Source: Motacilla alba alba (taxonomy: Eukaryota > Chordata > Aves > Passeriformes > Motacillidae). From it: a stretch of 64,000 nucleotides of DNA. How positions within the stretch are numbered: position 1 is the first letter of the stretch; each line of letters starts with the position of its first letter. Under the pieces are notes generated by a model, which saw only the letters and a program-made list of their open reading frames with translations, was not told the origin of the DNA and searched no databases. The position numbers were made by a program, and so were the translations under genes. Where the stretch lies: the NCBI RefSeq assembly GCF_015832195.1, contig NC_052018.1:26936115-27000114 (forward strand), given 5' to 3'. Positions 27,312-40,575 of this stretch are shown piece by piece.

Positions 27312-29550
27312 GGAACCTTTGAATTTAGTACATGCAGTAAACTATTACAGTAAACACTTACAGCAATATATAGCAGTCATAGTTCCCAGACACTAAAACA
27401 GAAATGAACTGCAGTAAACACCAGCTTTTAATACTGGGACTCAAAGCTTCATTTATATCTGTCATCTGAACTCTGTCTGGAAGTGATAGTCATTTATCCT
27501 GCAAATCTATTCCAGTAACATTTTCTGAAACACTTGAAGAAGCTTTATATTGCATTAACACACCACAAGTATCTTCCTTAAGAAGAAGAAAAAAAATAGA
27601 GATTTCATTTCTTAAAAAATGTTATCAGAGATCCTTTATTTTCAACTACCCTTCCAGTACTACTATTGGTCATTATATAATCTCTTTCAAGATTACCTAT
27701 ATTCATAACTTTGAGACAGGTATAATTTAAAGAGAATCATAACATAAACTTTGACAAGATTTACGTAACTATATAGTACAGCACAATCCTGGAAAACCAC
27801 CTATTGGGGGATTACCTTTACTAATTGATACGATTCCATTATAACCTCTCTTGAAAACCCAAGCTGCATAGCTCAGCATACTTTATGGCTGCCAGTCTGC
27901 TCTCAGAGTCAAACTCCTCCTGCCTATATCATTATTTTGCCATTTCCTGTTTCACCTTGGTTACATTGAATAGCAGGAAATTCTGATGAGCCCTCAGTGC
28001 AGAACATCTCACCTACCTGCTCTCTGTCCTTGTGGTTTCATGTATTAGTGTACTTATAAACACAATGCTTAAACAATGATGCACATAAATAGCAGAAGGA
28101 TCTGGACTGGATGAACTGAGTTAAAGTCACACATCTGAAATCTCAGTGCTTCTGAACATGCACAGAAATCTTGCATTTTTCAGAATGATAAGGATTATTG
28201 CAAGTATTTGGTCTTTAATCATATCCAATTGCCTGGTGCTGCCTGTATCAATAATCTTCTTGAATTTAAGCAGAATTTCACGCCTTTTTCCAAAATGACA
28301 TGAAAGGTAATTTCTATGATGCCCCCATTTCCAATTTAGTTCTATCAAGTTAAAATAATTCTCTCTCTCTTTTGGTATATGACATTCACATTAAAAGATA
28401 TGAATTTTAAAAGAACAAATAACATTCTTGCCATGAATACAGCACTTTAGACTGTAGATAGATATGTATGCCAATGAAACTAATGTTATGGTGCAATTTT
28501 TTGCATTTCTTAATTCTGAACTTTTTTTAGACAGTAATGTAAATCTCTGAGATAAGAGACATGCAATATATAATATCCTATGAATGGTACTGTCTTGTCC
28601 TGATGTAGTGATTTCAATAGTTTTGAGAAGGTAAATGAACTATCTCTAAAATATGTTTTTGAAAGGTCTCTATATTCCTTGCACATATTAGATCATCCTT
28701 TTGGTATTTTAAAATACAAATAGATCCAATTACAAAGGCGGCAGAACACATTTGAGTAAATTTCAATCCTATGAAAAAATCATAAGCTTAAAATTTACTC
28801 ACAAACCCATACATTTTAGGAAGTGTCAGCATGACCACAATAATGAAGTAATCAATGCAGCTGGGGCACCAACAAGGACAAAACCCAGCAGGATAATTGA
28901 ATGCCACTAGAGCATGCTAAATATGCAAAAGCAGGGCATTCAAAAGTATTATAAATCTACAAATAGGTGATGATAAGTAGAAGGTCAATTAAAGAAAAAC
29001 TACCACAGTAAGAACAGAAGCAGTTCCACTGAGTGACAAGTACATGGATGTTCTTGCAGAAGAAATTGGATTGCTTTTTCTGCCACACTGTAGAGTTCTC
29101 TGCTACTATTAGGCAGCTCCAACTGTAGCAATACTGCATCTACAGAACCATGAAAATTACAAAAATAAAATACAAATTACACCATGCTTTTTAGTAGTCA
29201 CTGCAACTCGTATTTGCAAAGTATATAATCCATTATTGCCCTATTTAAACAACTTTCTTCAGACACTTTCTCCTTGCTTCTCAAAACAAATCCATCTTCC
29301 CCAGAAGCCTGTCTTGCAAAAGGGGAATGACAGCTGAGCTTCATAGGTGCTTTTAGGGAAGCAGACTACATTTGAAGGCTGATGATGTCAAGATAAGTGT
29401 GGGTTATATCTAAAGTGAAAAGCAAACCATGACGTTAGCTGCAAGGTGTGAGCAGCTATGAAATTTGTGATTCACGGGCAGGAGTGAGTAAGGACAATGT
29501 CTGCCAGGCTTCCAAGCAGTCCATTTCTATAGCATTCCCTCCCCACCAAG

Positions 29551-29597
29551 GAAATCCAGAATAATTTCAATTATCTGTTGAAATTATTCTGAATTTC
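29551..29597. repeat. Hairpin-forming inverted repeat, 20-bp arms
   Basis: Left arm 29551-29570 and right arm 29578-29597 are reverse complements in 19 of 20 positions, the inner 14 bp (cagaataatttcaa) being perfect, with a 7-base loop. The pairing stops abruptly at both outer ends. It lies in an EYS intron with no recognised transposon around it. It may be a small palindromic element or a structured RNA, but at 47 bases it is shorter than a usual microRNA precursor. Confidence 0.85.
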
Positions 29598-31975
29598 AGC
29601 AGACTAAGTACAACAACTTCCATTGTTGAAATTCAGCTTTTCCCAGACAGGAAAAACTGTGATTTGGACCAGGATGATGCCAGGTCTGTGTGGACTGCAT
29701 GGGGCTGGACACTGTTGGACTCATTTCCAGCATTCTGAAGAAGCAAGAAGGTAAAAGGAACATGTTGCTTAGCACAGAGCATTGAGAAGGCCCATCGTTC
29801 TTTCAACAACCCTTTATGTACAAGATTATATCCACAGTTCATCTACACAAAGTCATGTCATTTTACTCACCTAATCAGTAACATATGCACAACAAGTATT
29901 TGCAAGAAACAGTCCTAGACTGTAATCTCTGTGTTTTGATTCAAATAAAGCAATCTTTAATGTCTGTATTATACAAAATAAGCCCTGTTTGTATGCTAAT
30001 TAACTTTGAAGGGGAGTATCAGAATCAATACAGTATTCAATAAATCTTGGTACATAGTTCTATAGATTATATTATAACAGATAACACAGCATTCTATAAT
30101 AATAAAAATTTAAAAGGAACAAAGCTATTTTTTTTACAAACCTCCTCTTTCAGGTCTGTATCCCTCTCTATGTTATATACACAGACTGGACAAAGCTGTT
30201 CTCATTAGTTTTTTTTGCTAGTTGAAGGCTATTGATACTTAGTAGAATGGTTATATAAAGTGTTCAGTAGGAAAAACTGTAAAAAAGAATAGTATCAAAA
30301 AGCTCAAGGGTGTAAGCACTTGCATCAATGAAAGTATTATTAAGGAGAATAAAAGAAAGTAAAAAAGACAGTAACAGTCCTGATTTTTAAGTTATCCTGT
30401 TTTTACCTAGTAGTTTAAAAATCAGAACTGCCTCTTGCCTATGATTTAGGACACCAAAGCCCTAATGCATATATTAAATAAAGAAAAAATTCCTAATCTA
30501 GTAACCAGAGGAGACAGCAGAGGTGGTTAATGATATTTTTCACCATGATTCTTGAAAGTTAATACCTGAATGAAAGACATGAAATAACTTCCTCACTTGC
30601 TTTCAACCTTATGAATTTCTGTTTTGCACAGAGGCATATTTTCACACACAAGAGTACATGCCCTCACTTGGAAGGACACCACAGTTCTGACTAGGAAAAT
30701 TTCTGATGAAACACTGTACAGAAAGACAAGAGAGGAGACATTGTTTCTTTGTTATTTGGGGTTTATCACAACAGAGGCCAGAGTTTTCTTTCTTGTGCAG
30801 GATTTAGAGCCGCAACCATTTGCTAAATGCACTTAGAGAATATATTCCAAACAAAATGCTTTGGGGAACTTGAAGGGTATGAAGATTTATTTCTTCATCG
30901 AGTTTGGACATGGAGATGACACTGAGCTGCTGTTCTAAATAAAAATGGTGGCAAGTCTCTGCAGGGGTAACAAATTAAATTTTGTGTTCAGAGTAAGTTT
31001 TACTGCAAAATCTTAGATGCCTAGGACTTGGGGCAGATAATTCATTAGACAGTAGGTTTACTGTTGTACTTTTGTAACTTAGAGTGGGATGTGTGCCCAT
31101 TAAGGGGTTAGTGGTGGAGGTGAGTGCCGGGTTCAGATCTCATGGATCTTTAATTAATGATCCAGCGGGTTACCATCAGCTTTTGAGGATAGTGTTTAAG
31201 CAAGAACATGAACATTAATTGACCTATTCTGTAAATTCTAGGGAAAAAAGTCATATGTTAAAAGCCATATATAATGTCCTCCAGGAATCTAGGACATGTA
31301 CATCCTATGACTGAAATGATATTCTCTCTCCTGAAAGACTTATTATCTACAAATGCAATTCACCTCTGTTTTCCTTTGCTTTCCACTTTGCCATGTTCAA
31401 ACTTATCATATTCCAGAATAGAATCCTAATGTACACCACTGCCCCTGTATGGCTTTTATTTCAATCAATGCATGACCAACAGCAATGTGAACACGCAAAA
31501 CTGAAATCAATTGAGGTTTTTAAATGTATTCAGAAACAATGCGTTCCAGCACTTTTCAAAATCTCTTGTAGAGTAAATGTGGCACCAGCTCATCCATATT
31601 TGTAGCAAGATTAATGGAAGTCCCAAAGTCATGAGTAAGACACAACCAGCACATCTCCCCACTTCCCAGTCCTGTATTTTCCTGCAGATCATCTTTCTTA
31701 GTACACTGTTTCAGCATTCAGGTTGTGACAACTCACTCCAAATAAGCTGTCAAGTTTAATTGAACTACTCTGAAAAAAATAAAATCTTCCATTAAGAAAA
31801 GACTTTAAAAGCATAAAAGAAAGCAATATATCTGTCTCTCTAGGGACTTTTGTCTTTTTTTTTTTTTCTGTAGTCATTGTCGAAATTATCTAAAATGGTC
31901 ACCCTGTGTAAGGAAGGAAGTAAAATCAGCACAAACAATTCCTTAGGATTTGGAAAGGCATAGAGGGCAGTTTAC

Positions 31976-32088
31976 CTGCAATTGTCAACATTACTTCTTC
32001 CCACAGCATTAGAGAAGTTGAAAGGTCCGACGTTATTGATTTTTACTACTTTTATACAGCCAGTGAAATTGTAGACAGGTCCAGAAAC
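31976..32088 (-). CDS. EYS: EYS internal coding exon (end of laminin G-like domain)
   Basis: Second EYS exon: 113 bases, 37 codons plus two bases. The peptide begins VSGPVYNFTGCIKVV and ends NVDNC, followed by AG of a split codon. FTGC followed by a short strand and a closing Cys near the end is the usual C-terminal disulphide region of a laminin G domain. Two N-glycosylation sequons are visible, NFT and NFS, consistent with a secreted glycoprotein. The acceptor is ctttgtag and the donor CAG|GTAAAC. The terminal AG joins the first A of the exon at 7589-7818 to give Arg, so the phases agree. The frame is open in full length and splice sites are canonical, so there is no sign of decay. The exon lies in a very large intron landscape (31.4 kb on one side, 24.2 kb on the other), as expected for EYS, one of the longest genes of the eye. 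Confidence 0.92.
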
Positions 32089-32299
32089 CTACAAAGTAAA
32101 AAATGCACACAGTTCTTTTGCTTGTTGACATTGTGATCAAGGTATTAATTTTTCTATGGAGGAATACAGGTCATGAGGAATGGTAAACAGGGAAGATTTG
32201 AAATTTGTAAATGTATTACTTCCCTGCTTAAAAGATTTCTAGTACCCTTAATCATGTTTCAAAGATGCCTAAGGACCTACTAAAAAGGGGAAGCACTGC

Positions 32300-33740
32300 A
32301 GGGGCACTGAAAACACAGAGAACAGTAAGTTGTTATGCACTGCCAAGGACCCATTTTTAACAATGAAGTCAGGTTTAGATAGTTGCAGAAAGAAAAAAAA
32401 AATATCTTGAGGAACAATTTGCTGAAAGCATAATGGAAAGCATTAAATGTTTTTTAAAGCCCAACAGGAGCATTAAGCCTGCCAGAAAAGCTTTAGGGAT
32501 AATAGACCAGCTAAGTGTAAAGGGAATGTTCAAAGAGACAAAGGTCTAGCAGGAAATGTAAATGACTCACTAAATCAAAATTTAATGAAGAGTAATTCTG
32601 GGAGGTTCCTATGACTGAACCCCTTTTTAGTTTGGTTACATCAGAGATCAGTCTCAAATTGAATTACTTCTAGAAAATATTTTTTAAAAAACCTAAAAAG
32701 TGAACAGTGGCAAAGAAGGAGAAAGATCAAGCAGTGTTTGCCTGGGATTCTTATGGGAAATTACTGTGGTCATCACTTAAAATGGCATCCAAACCATGGG
32801 AATGGTAGACATGGATTTTTGGGGGAAGGGGAGGGTGGACTTGAGTTTTTGCTTTGTATGATTTTGAAAATGGGGACAAGACTAGGGCATGCAAGGACAT
32901 ACCTCAAACTACAGACCAGTAAAACCCAATTCCATTCAAGACAGTCATTATGAATTACACTGAAGAACAGAATTAACATATATGTAAATGAATGTAATGT
33001 ACGGGGGAATACTTGAGAGGGTTTCTGGAAAGAGAAATTGTAACTCACAGGAGGAACACTGACTATGAGAAAAAGGATGCCTTGGCACATAGTCTTTGAT
33101 TTCCAAAGGACTTTAACAAGTTTCTGTGTTAAAAGGATTCTGAAATTCCCTGGGATAACAAGGAAGGCCTTCAATAAATTAGAAGAATGGTTAAAACAGA
33201 AGTGGAAAAATTGTGAGTAAATGGTGAGATTTCTCAATATGGAGTGTCCCTAAAAATTCTCTCTGCAAGACTGCATTAGGGTGTGTGGTCTTCAACATAT
33301 TTGAGTGGTTCAATGTTTTCTGAACTACTCAGGATAGCAAAAACAAAATCCTGAGAACAGGATTTCACAATGTGCAAAAGTGTTACAATATGCAAAATTA
33401 TAAGGCATGTAAGGATGATTATACATATGAGAGTTTCTGAACAGAATAACTGTACAGACCAGGGATCTTCAGTCAGGAAAACTCACTGTCAATGAGAGAC
33501 AGAACAGAGAAGTGTGCAGATGAATAAAGAATTTTCAAAAATACAGAATATTTTACAGAATCAAAAGGACATGAAACAACATAAATTAGTGAGAAGATGA
33601 AAGTAAAGTAAGGTGTTTGCTTTTCATGGAACTTAAAATTAAATAGTGAAACTCTGCCATAGCATGTTGTGGATGGTACAAGTGTAAATGGGGTTAAAAA
33701 TCAATCATATTAAAGGGAAGAAGAGCTGTCTCCCTCCCTG
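32300..33740 (+). mobile_element. Ancient CR1/L3-like LINE, plus strand, decayed
   Basis: The plus strand resembles an old CR1 copy: gaaagcttt-like ORF2 sequence near 32490-32600, cagaccagtaaaacc near 32912, gtctttgatttccaaaggac near 33087 (decayed form of the RT DFxxAFD block), then attccctgggataa, gaatggttaaaacagaagtgg and tctcaatatggagtgtccc, and near the end gccatagcatgttgtgg. Many stops and indels break the reading frame. Limits are approximate. The long open frame on its opposite strand (32773-33237) is a chance shadow. Confidence 0.65.
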
Positions 33741-36700
33741 CAGATAGATAGGCTGCACAAGTACAATACAGTTGAAGCAAGGAGAATTGCTTTTCTCTGC
33801 ACTGCTCAACCACTCTGGAACATATCACAGCATGCCATGCCATACACTATAAACAGAATGAACTGGCCTTCCAACCTATGGGAAGGCTCAAAGAGTCCAC
33901 TAATAGTTTATTTCCTTAACAGCAAAAGCTTACAGGAAGTTAAAACTTTTAAAAGATATATTACACTGCAAAAATGTGGAAAGTTATGTAACCATCTATA
34001 AGGTGGCATTTAAAGTCAACACTATTCAAATGTGGAAAAGGGAAGATGGTTTCTCTGTGGAATAAACACAGAGGATTACAATGAAGCTTCCTGGAACTTA
34101 AAAAGAAACAAAAACCTTATTCAGGAACTGGATATGAACACTCTCCTCCAAGTTAACTTTGTACATTAAGAAAACAATACTATATGATATTCCACAAGGG
34201 CTGGCAGAGGTTGTTCATATGAATTACAAACAACAGAACACTTTTTCTCTTCCTCCTTTTCCAGCCACTCTGGCATGGAAATAAGTGTGATGGACTGCCA
34301 AGTTGAACATACAGTCAGCATCCTGCTTTTGCTGCCATCATTATAGTAAAATATACTAGGTAATCTTCGAAGATGCCTTGCCCTACTAAGCTTAATGTTT
34401 TATTTTTTGTAAGACATGCTTGTTATTTTTTCCCCAGCCTTTGATAAATAGTAAATAAAATAATTTTCAATTTAACAGGATGAAGGATCTGTTATAAATT
34501 TATTATGAACACAGATAGAAATGGTTACAGGATTCTGAGCTGGAAACTACATGGGACCTGAAGCATTGCCCCCCTAAAATGAACAACTGAACAGTGTTTT
34601 AATATTGGCTGCATAAATCAGCTTGTTAAAGCTGTGCTCCTTTTTTTCTTTCTGAGCCTCATATGATTGTCTCAGTCATACCATGCACGTGTTTCAACAA
34701 AAGTCCTCTTTCTTGGGATTGTAAAAATGAACAAACAAAATAGAAAACAAAAGAAATCAATAAATGCAAAGGGCAGATACAATACAATTTTATGACTGCC
34801 ACTGTGCCAAGTTAAGTTCATACAAGATGCTGCTATAGGGAAAATTCACTATGTCAACCTATGGTCCATTTTGCACACTGAAGAGCAAATTAGTTTGGAA
34901 ATCAACATTTAGCAGCATAATTCCCCAAACACTCTATTGTGTGAATATTTTAACAACCTTCCCCTCACAACTGGCTGGCTGCCTAATAATTTCTCTTACA
35001 TTGATATATGTGCATATTTTGCAGGTAATGCACTCCTGTAAATCAATCTTAAAATTATAACTTCTTTGTTTTTAACTATAACTATATTATAAACACTTTG
35101 GTCAAACAATTACTCGCATTTGTTCTGTTATGCTATCTCTACAAAAAAAATCAATATATTAAGAGATATATAGGAATAGGAGCTATTGATATATATAATC
35201 AAAAATAAGTGGCTTTTATTCTTCTACTTTTGAGAACAGAAACCTTTTGTGTTTAGCAGAATATTAAAATGTAGACTTCACATGTAGGTGAGTTCCCTTC
35301 CATTTACAAAAATACATTAATATGCTGACAAACTGTAACACTTAAATTGCCTGAAAATGTCAGGGCCAGAGCAACACCAGAAATTTAGTTTAATAAAATT
35401 CGCTATTCACAATCTATTCAGATATGTTTGACATATAGTAACCATGCTCTTTAAACGCCCTTTATACTTGACAAAAATGAGTACTGATACTTACCTCGTA
35501 GGAAAAGTTCACACATATATGCCAAATAATTTATTAACATCCCTTTACTGACTATCTCAAATTAAGCTGCTGCTAGATAGAATTAACTTAGAATGAGTTC
35601 CTAATGAAATGAACTTACATGCTGTCAATTCACTACAGATTCATAAATAATATAATGAATTTTTGGCTTATGATCTGAGCATTTATTTGAAAAGTATGAC
35701 TAACTGAAAAGAAAACAAAGCATAGCACAATCTTTCCTCATTTGTCTCCAGTCAAGATAAATGTTACGCATCTTAAATATTCTCACTATAGATATTACAG
35801 TGTAATACACTATTTAGTAGTCTTTCACATCTTTGTGATTCCTGAAATATGTCTGATTTTGGAGTCTGATTAATAGAGCTCTCTTCAATAGACTTCAAAA
35901 CTTTTTAAATGAAACATTTCAAACTTAAATAACTCAGCTGCACAATTTGAAATAGTCGAATAGAATTTTAACTTGTATTTACTAAAATCATGGTGAACCA
36001 TTTGGAAATTAGTAACCCAAAAAGCACCTCAACTTACATAACAACTTTTTAACTCCAGTTTTCTTTTCTGCTAGTGATTAGAATAATATGAAACAGTCAT
36101 AATGAACTCTGAAATTAAGCAAGCCATAATCTCACCTCTATATTCTCTTTAAATTGCCCATAAAAATTTGGCTAACCATCTCAGTTGAAACTTGCTTGAA
36201 GCCTACTGCTACTGAATTTCAATATCAAGCCCACTAAAGAAAATTATGAAAAAAAAAAAAATTAAAAAAAATGAACCAAACTAAACCAAAAAAAAAAAAA
36301 AAAAAAATCTTCCACATCTAAGTTCCAGGGGTTGTGGTGGTAATGCTTCCCTCTAAAGAATTTGGAATTTGTTCTTTAAAGTTGTTATTTAAAAACATGT
36401 TTTACTCTCTAAGATACTGAATTATATACATCACAAAATAGAAATACACAGACTATCAAATTGGCAGCAAGACAATCAGAACGGGCTTATTCCAATAGGA
36501 CATTTTCTGCCTTTATATTTCACTTCCGTAACACTGAAACTTGCCTGCATTCAAGGCAACATGCTATGCATGGGATGTGTACTTTCTTCAAGCCCAGAAG
36601 TTTTTAAGACTTTATTAAAAAACAACATTAGTGACTCAGACATCACCTTGCTGAAAAATGTTTATTGCTGATTTGAATTTTTAAAAATCAATTAATAAAA

Positions 36701-38082
36701 AATTGAACCTTATTCATTTTTATTCTGGTAATTCCAGCAAAATGGACAAGGCTTGTCTGGTTAATTTGCATAGCTGCTAATGAGAGAAACATGTACCTCC
36801 CTTTGAGAAGTCCTGCTGAAGTAGATGATGGCAGGGGAGTGTGTGTCTTTGATATATCTATACTGTTCGTTACTTCAATTTCTAATATTTACTTTTAATA
36901 ACACTTTCCATACTCAGTTCAAATTTTAAATCACAAGCATTTTTATTGTTAGATAATGGAGTATAAGCCAAAGTGTTTAATGACATTTCAAAATGTGTAG
37001 GAAAATGAAAAGTAGTATTAGCTCTCAAACAAAAGTAATAAAAGAAAACACTTAAAATATGGGAGAAGGAATATTGCTTTGGCTTCTGATCTGGTACTAG
37101 TGTAGAAATGGGAAGGCAAAATGGGAATATGCACTGGTAAAATTGCCTACATGCTATCATATCATAAATTGGGTGAAATGCAAAGGAACTGAAATCTTCT
37201 CCATCCTGACTCGTACTGATTATGAAATGATATAGTATATAAACCTATACATAACACCGAAGTTTTGTTCAATTCATATTTAAATATAATAGATGATTTA
37301 ACACTGATATTGTGATTCTGAGCCAAGCATCCCAAAATAATTTTAATGAAGTTATACTAGGACAACAAAAAAGAAGCTCAAGTAAGTGAAATCCAGATTT
37401 TTTTCATCTACCTCTACTGAATTTTTTAAAGAATTTACCATTATTACCCCAAATCTGCTTTTAGTGTATCTGCGATGGATATCAAATCCTATCACTAGAA
37501 TTTATTGAAACAAGAATGGTAAAGCATAATAATATAGGCAGAAGAAGCAGAGAAAATAAATCCCTAAACTGCTTAATGTCGTAGAAGTTTACATTTCTGC
37601 TCTTCATGTCTCATTTGTTCTAGCCACTGAAATCAGGGGTTATAAAAGTAGCAACCCTGACAGTTCTGCTATGGGAAACCAGCAAGTCAATAGTTCTTCC
37701 AGTCTCATATGTTGTAGAGCAGACAACTGAGGCTAGCCTCTCTCATTGGGTCTGAATTGGCAAACCATCTCCTGCACTGCTTCACAGTGGAAACCAGACT
37801 GGTCATCTGCCTGGTACCAGATTCGGGAGCAACCAGCTCACCACACAACTGACATTCACATTCCTCTTGCATCATTTCTTCATCTAGTTTGACTGGGAGT
37901 CTAAATCTTGGGCATAGGAACTTCACTGTAAATTTTCCATGATCCTGACGTTCTGGCTCAGATTAGTTCCTTAAACCACGAAGGATTAATTAAAATCAGT
38001 AAGTCTAAAAGATTCAAGAGTACTGAGAAATTCCCTTTCCATTTTTATGAAAGTTCATCCTTGGCCAGGATCCTTATCTTTT
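33741..38082. other. Unique AT-rich intron sequence
   Basis: Holds the poly-A tract at 36249 and otherwise nothing I recognise. Confidence 0.6.
36249..36307. repeat. Poly-A rich tract
   Basis: Two A runs separated by attaaaa and gaaccaaactaaacc, the second more than 20 A. No gene-like sequence upstream, so it is recorded as low-complexity. Confidence 0.85.
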
Positions 38083-38087
38083 AAACT

Positions 38088-38768
38088 TGCTTGCTGCGCT
38101 GTGTCCTTCTGCTCCTAGCTGGAGGAGCAGGATTGGTGGCAGCAACCTCTGACACAGCCAGCACTGGGGGGCACTCTCCAGAAATGTGGCGGTATCTGGA
38201 GGGCGCCTGGCTGGAATTGCAATCGGCAGCGGCGGCAACAGAATAAAGAGAGCGACTCCATCCGGGGCACAATCCAGGTTTTATTAACTCCAGAGGATCC
38301 AACTGGGCGAAGCATCGAGACAAAGGGTGCATGGGTTTTTAGAGGGGGGGGCAGAACTGGGATGGAGCCAGCACAAGAGCCAATCGGGAAGCAGGGGGGT
38401 GTCAAACAGGGGGAACTGACGCGGGAATGGACCACTGTGGTCAGCCGGGTGGGGAGACCCCGGCTCCCCATCCAATCGCTCGATGGCAAGTACAGAAGGT
38501 TCCAGAAGAAAGGGAGAGGCTGCCGAGTTATGGACAGGGAGCCAGGGAGGGATTAAGGGAGTGACTTATCAAAAATGGGCAATAACAGGGGAGGAGACAG
38601 GGGGATTGACACATCTCTGAGAGGGAAGGGAGAACTAGGGCAGAACCAAAACAGCTGGGGGAATACAGAATGTTCCATTGTGAACCTGAACAATACATAA
38701 AACCAAACAACACTTGCTCTTGGCTTGCACCGTAACAAGTGCAATGATGCAATTCAGAAGGGATATCA
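38088..38768 (-). mobile_element. LTR of an endogenous retrovirus, minus orientation
   Basis: A CpG-bearing, GC-rich block in AT-rich DNA. On the minus strand it has a TA-rich box (tctaaaaacc, near 38335-38343), AATAAA at 38280-38285 and a GC-rich downstream part with gtgccccgg. Likely limits are TG..CA ends flanked by 5-bp direct repeats aaact at 38083-38087 and 38769-38773, giving a 681-bp LTR. The 5-bp match could be chance, so the ends are tentative. No gag, pol or env remains are attached, so it is a solo LTR. Overlapping long open frames on both strands come from the GC-rich composition. Confidence 0.72.
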
Positions 38769-39883
38769 AAACTCTGATGTGAGGAAGGATATTCCTTAGT
38801 TTTGTGGCTAGCAATGTCTGCCCCTTTTGTAAACAATTTCAGTGTTTATGCTTATAACCATAATTCATCTTTCACTTACTCCATTTGTAATTGCAATTCT
38901 TAATAAATTCGACTACTGTAATTTATCTTTTCTCAATTCTCTCTGTTTAATGTGGTACAACAACTTGTCCCTGAGAAAGATGGAAAATATATTGGCCTGA
39001 GACGACTAGAAAATGTAGAGTGAAATTTGGAAAATGGACTAACCTTTCTTGAATAGTGCAGACTCTATCAAACTGTGGAAATAATTCCTCTCCCTGCACT
39101 TCACCTTTGCAGAGTGACACTGAAGTCACATATGTTGAACACCATGCTAACACATTACAGTGTTCCAGCACTTAGGGAAAGATGTTCTGAGTCCATCATC
39201 ATGAACTAGTTTTCAGTCCAAGTCAGTCAGCTTCTCTAGTTTTGGTTCTTGTCCAATCAATAGCCAATCACTGAAATCTACAAACATTTAACCCAAGAGA
39301 TGTTTGTATCGAGCATATGTGTTTATATGCTGATTGATTTGGTGATTCTCATGGGTCATTTTCAAGTCAGGATATTCTATTTCTAAAGTAAGATTCAGTG
39401 TGAAATACTTAGTGAATTATAGATGTTGAGTTATGAAAAAGGGAGGAGTTCTAACAAGAAGTTGTACATCTCTCTGACCAGAAGAGATAACACCTTATCT
39501 AAAAAAAAAGGGTGTCTTCAAAATGAAAATATGCCCATAAAAATGAAAATGTTCTCATAAAATAGGCTTTTCTTTAATGTATATATATGGTATATGATAT
39601 TCAGAAGGGCCTAATTATGTCAGACTCCTAAGAAAACTGAAGATTCTCTGCTGAAGAAGGGTGAGAAGAGAAAAATTTCTTCATAATTTGTGCCTTTCTT
39701 ATATCATGCCAGTACACCTTTTAGAAACATATGCAACTGGTTTGTCTAGTTTTGTACATCTTAAATACATTTTTTTCCTAGCACAATTTTTTAAGACAAG
39801 AGGTGTTGCAAGATAACAGTATTCTGCACACATTAGGTAAGGAATATATCTATCAGCTGGCACACTTTAGGTTTCAACAAATG

Positions 39884-40575
39884 CCTTCATGTGGTAGTTG
39901 GTGTTTTGCTGTTGTTTTAATATAAAAGTTAGACCTTCTATGTTAGTGGATTAAAATGGTTTCTCCCATGTACCCCATTTTGTTCCCTCAAATGATTCAG
40001 TCTTAAGTTGTTTGCCACAAAGTTTTCCTGCCACTTGTCTGCCCATCAGAGTGTCAGTCTCCCTGTTCCTTCCCTCATTCCCTTATATGTCCCTGTTGAT
40101 CCCGGTTACCCTATCCCTTGCACTCCCCTTGTGTTCTGGAATGTTCTGTGACAGTTAGCCCAGCTTCAGTGGTTGATTAGTTTGCAAAGCTTCATCCCTG
40201 AATAATCACTTTTGGTTAAGTGATGTGACCCTCCCCTAAGATCCCCTCATTGGATAAGAGTTGTATCCACCCCGTGTACCATCCCCTCTTTATAAATGCT
40301 AGTCAAACCCATTTTCTTTGTCAATTGCTCCTGACCACTTTCGGGAATAAACCTTCCTTGGAAACTCATGCAAGTGATCTTTCCCTGTTTCCTTTGTCTC
40401 AGTCTTGTCATGCAGTACCCCTGCTGCATCACCCATGCTGCAGCACTCACCGCCACCCTAGATGGCCTCGGCAGAGATCAAGGGGCGGCCACTCTTGTGT
40501 GTGTCCTCCAGCCACTGAGAGTGTGTTAGCCAGCAAACCTCCACCCCGTGGCCACAGAGTGCTGTCACACCTTCA
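39884..40575 (+). mobile_element. Solo LTR with perfect 6-bp target duplication (ERVK-like)
   Basis: LTR body 39890-40569 (680 bp) begins TGTGGTAG and ends GCTGTCACA, an inverted TGTG/CACA terminus. It is flanked by the direct repeat ccttca at 39884-39889 and 40570-40575. Inside are TATAAAT at 40291-40297 and AATAAA at 40346-40351 in sense order, with an R/U5-like stretch rich in CA and CC after it. A 6-bp duplication is the usual mark of the betaretrovirus-like (ERVK) class. No internal region remains, so it arose by recombination between the two LTRs of a provirus. Confidence 0.88.

Larger units (their letters stand above)
7819..31975 (-). other. EYS: EYS intron of about 24.2 kb
   Basis: Defined by the GT donor at 31975 and the AG acceptor at 7819 (minus strand). 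The split Arg codon (AG|A) confirms that the flanking exons are adjacent in the mature message. Contents: CR1 fragments, one ERVL-type LTR, a strong hairpin near 29.55 kb, and long unique AT-rich stretches. Confidence 0.85.
24512..31975. other. Unique intron sequence with simple repeats and one hairpin
   Basis: Apart from the poly-T tract, the TA/TG repeat and the hairpin at 29551, no element or gene is recognised. Confidence 0.65.

Noticed and set aside
32773..33237. 154-codon minus-strand open frame
   Set aside because: It is antisense to an ancient plus-strand CR1 copy and has a low-complexity hydrophobic composition; no recognisable protein.
38081..38556. Several frames of 60-124 codons on both strands
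   Set aside because: All lie inside the LTR at 38088-38768 and reflect its GC-rich sequence.
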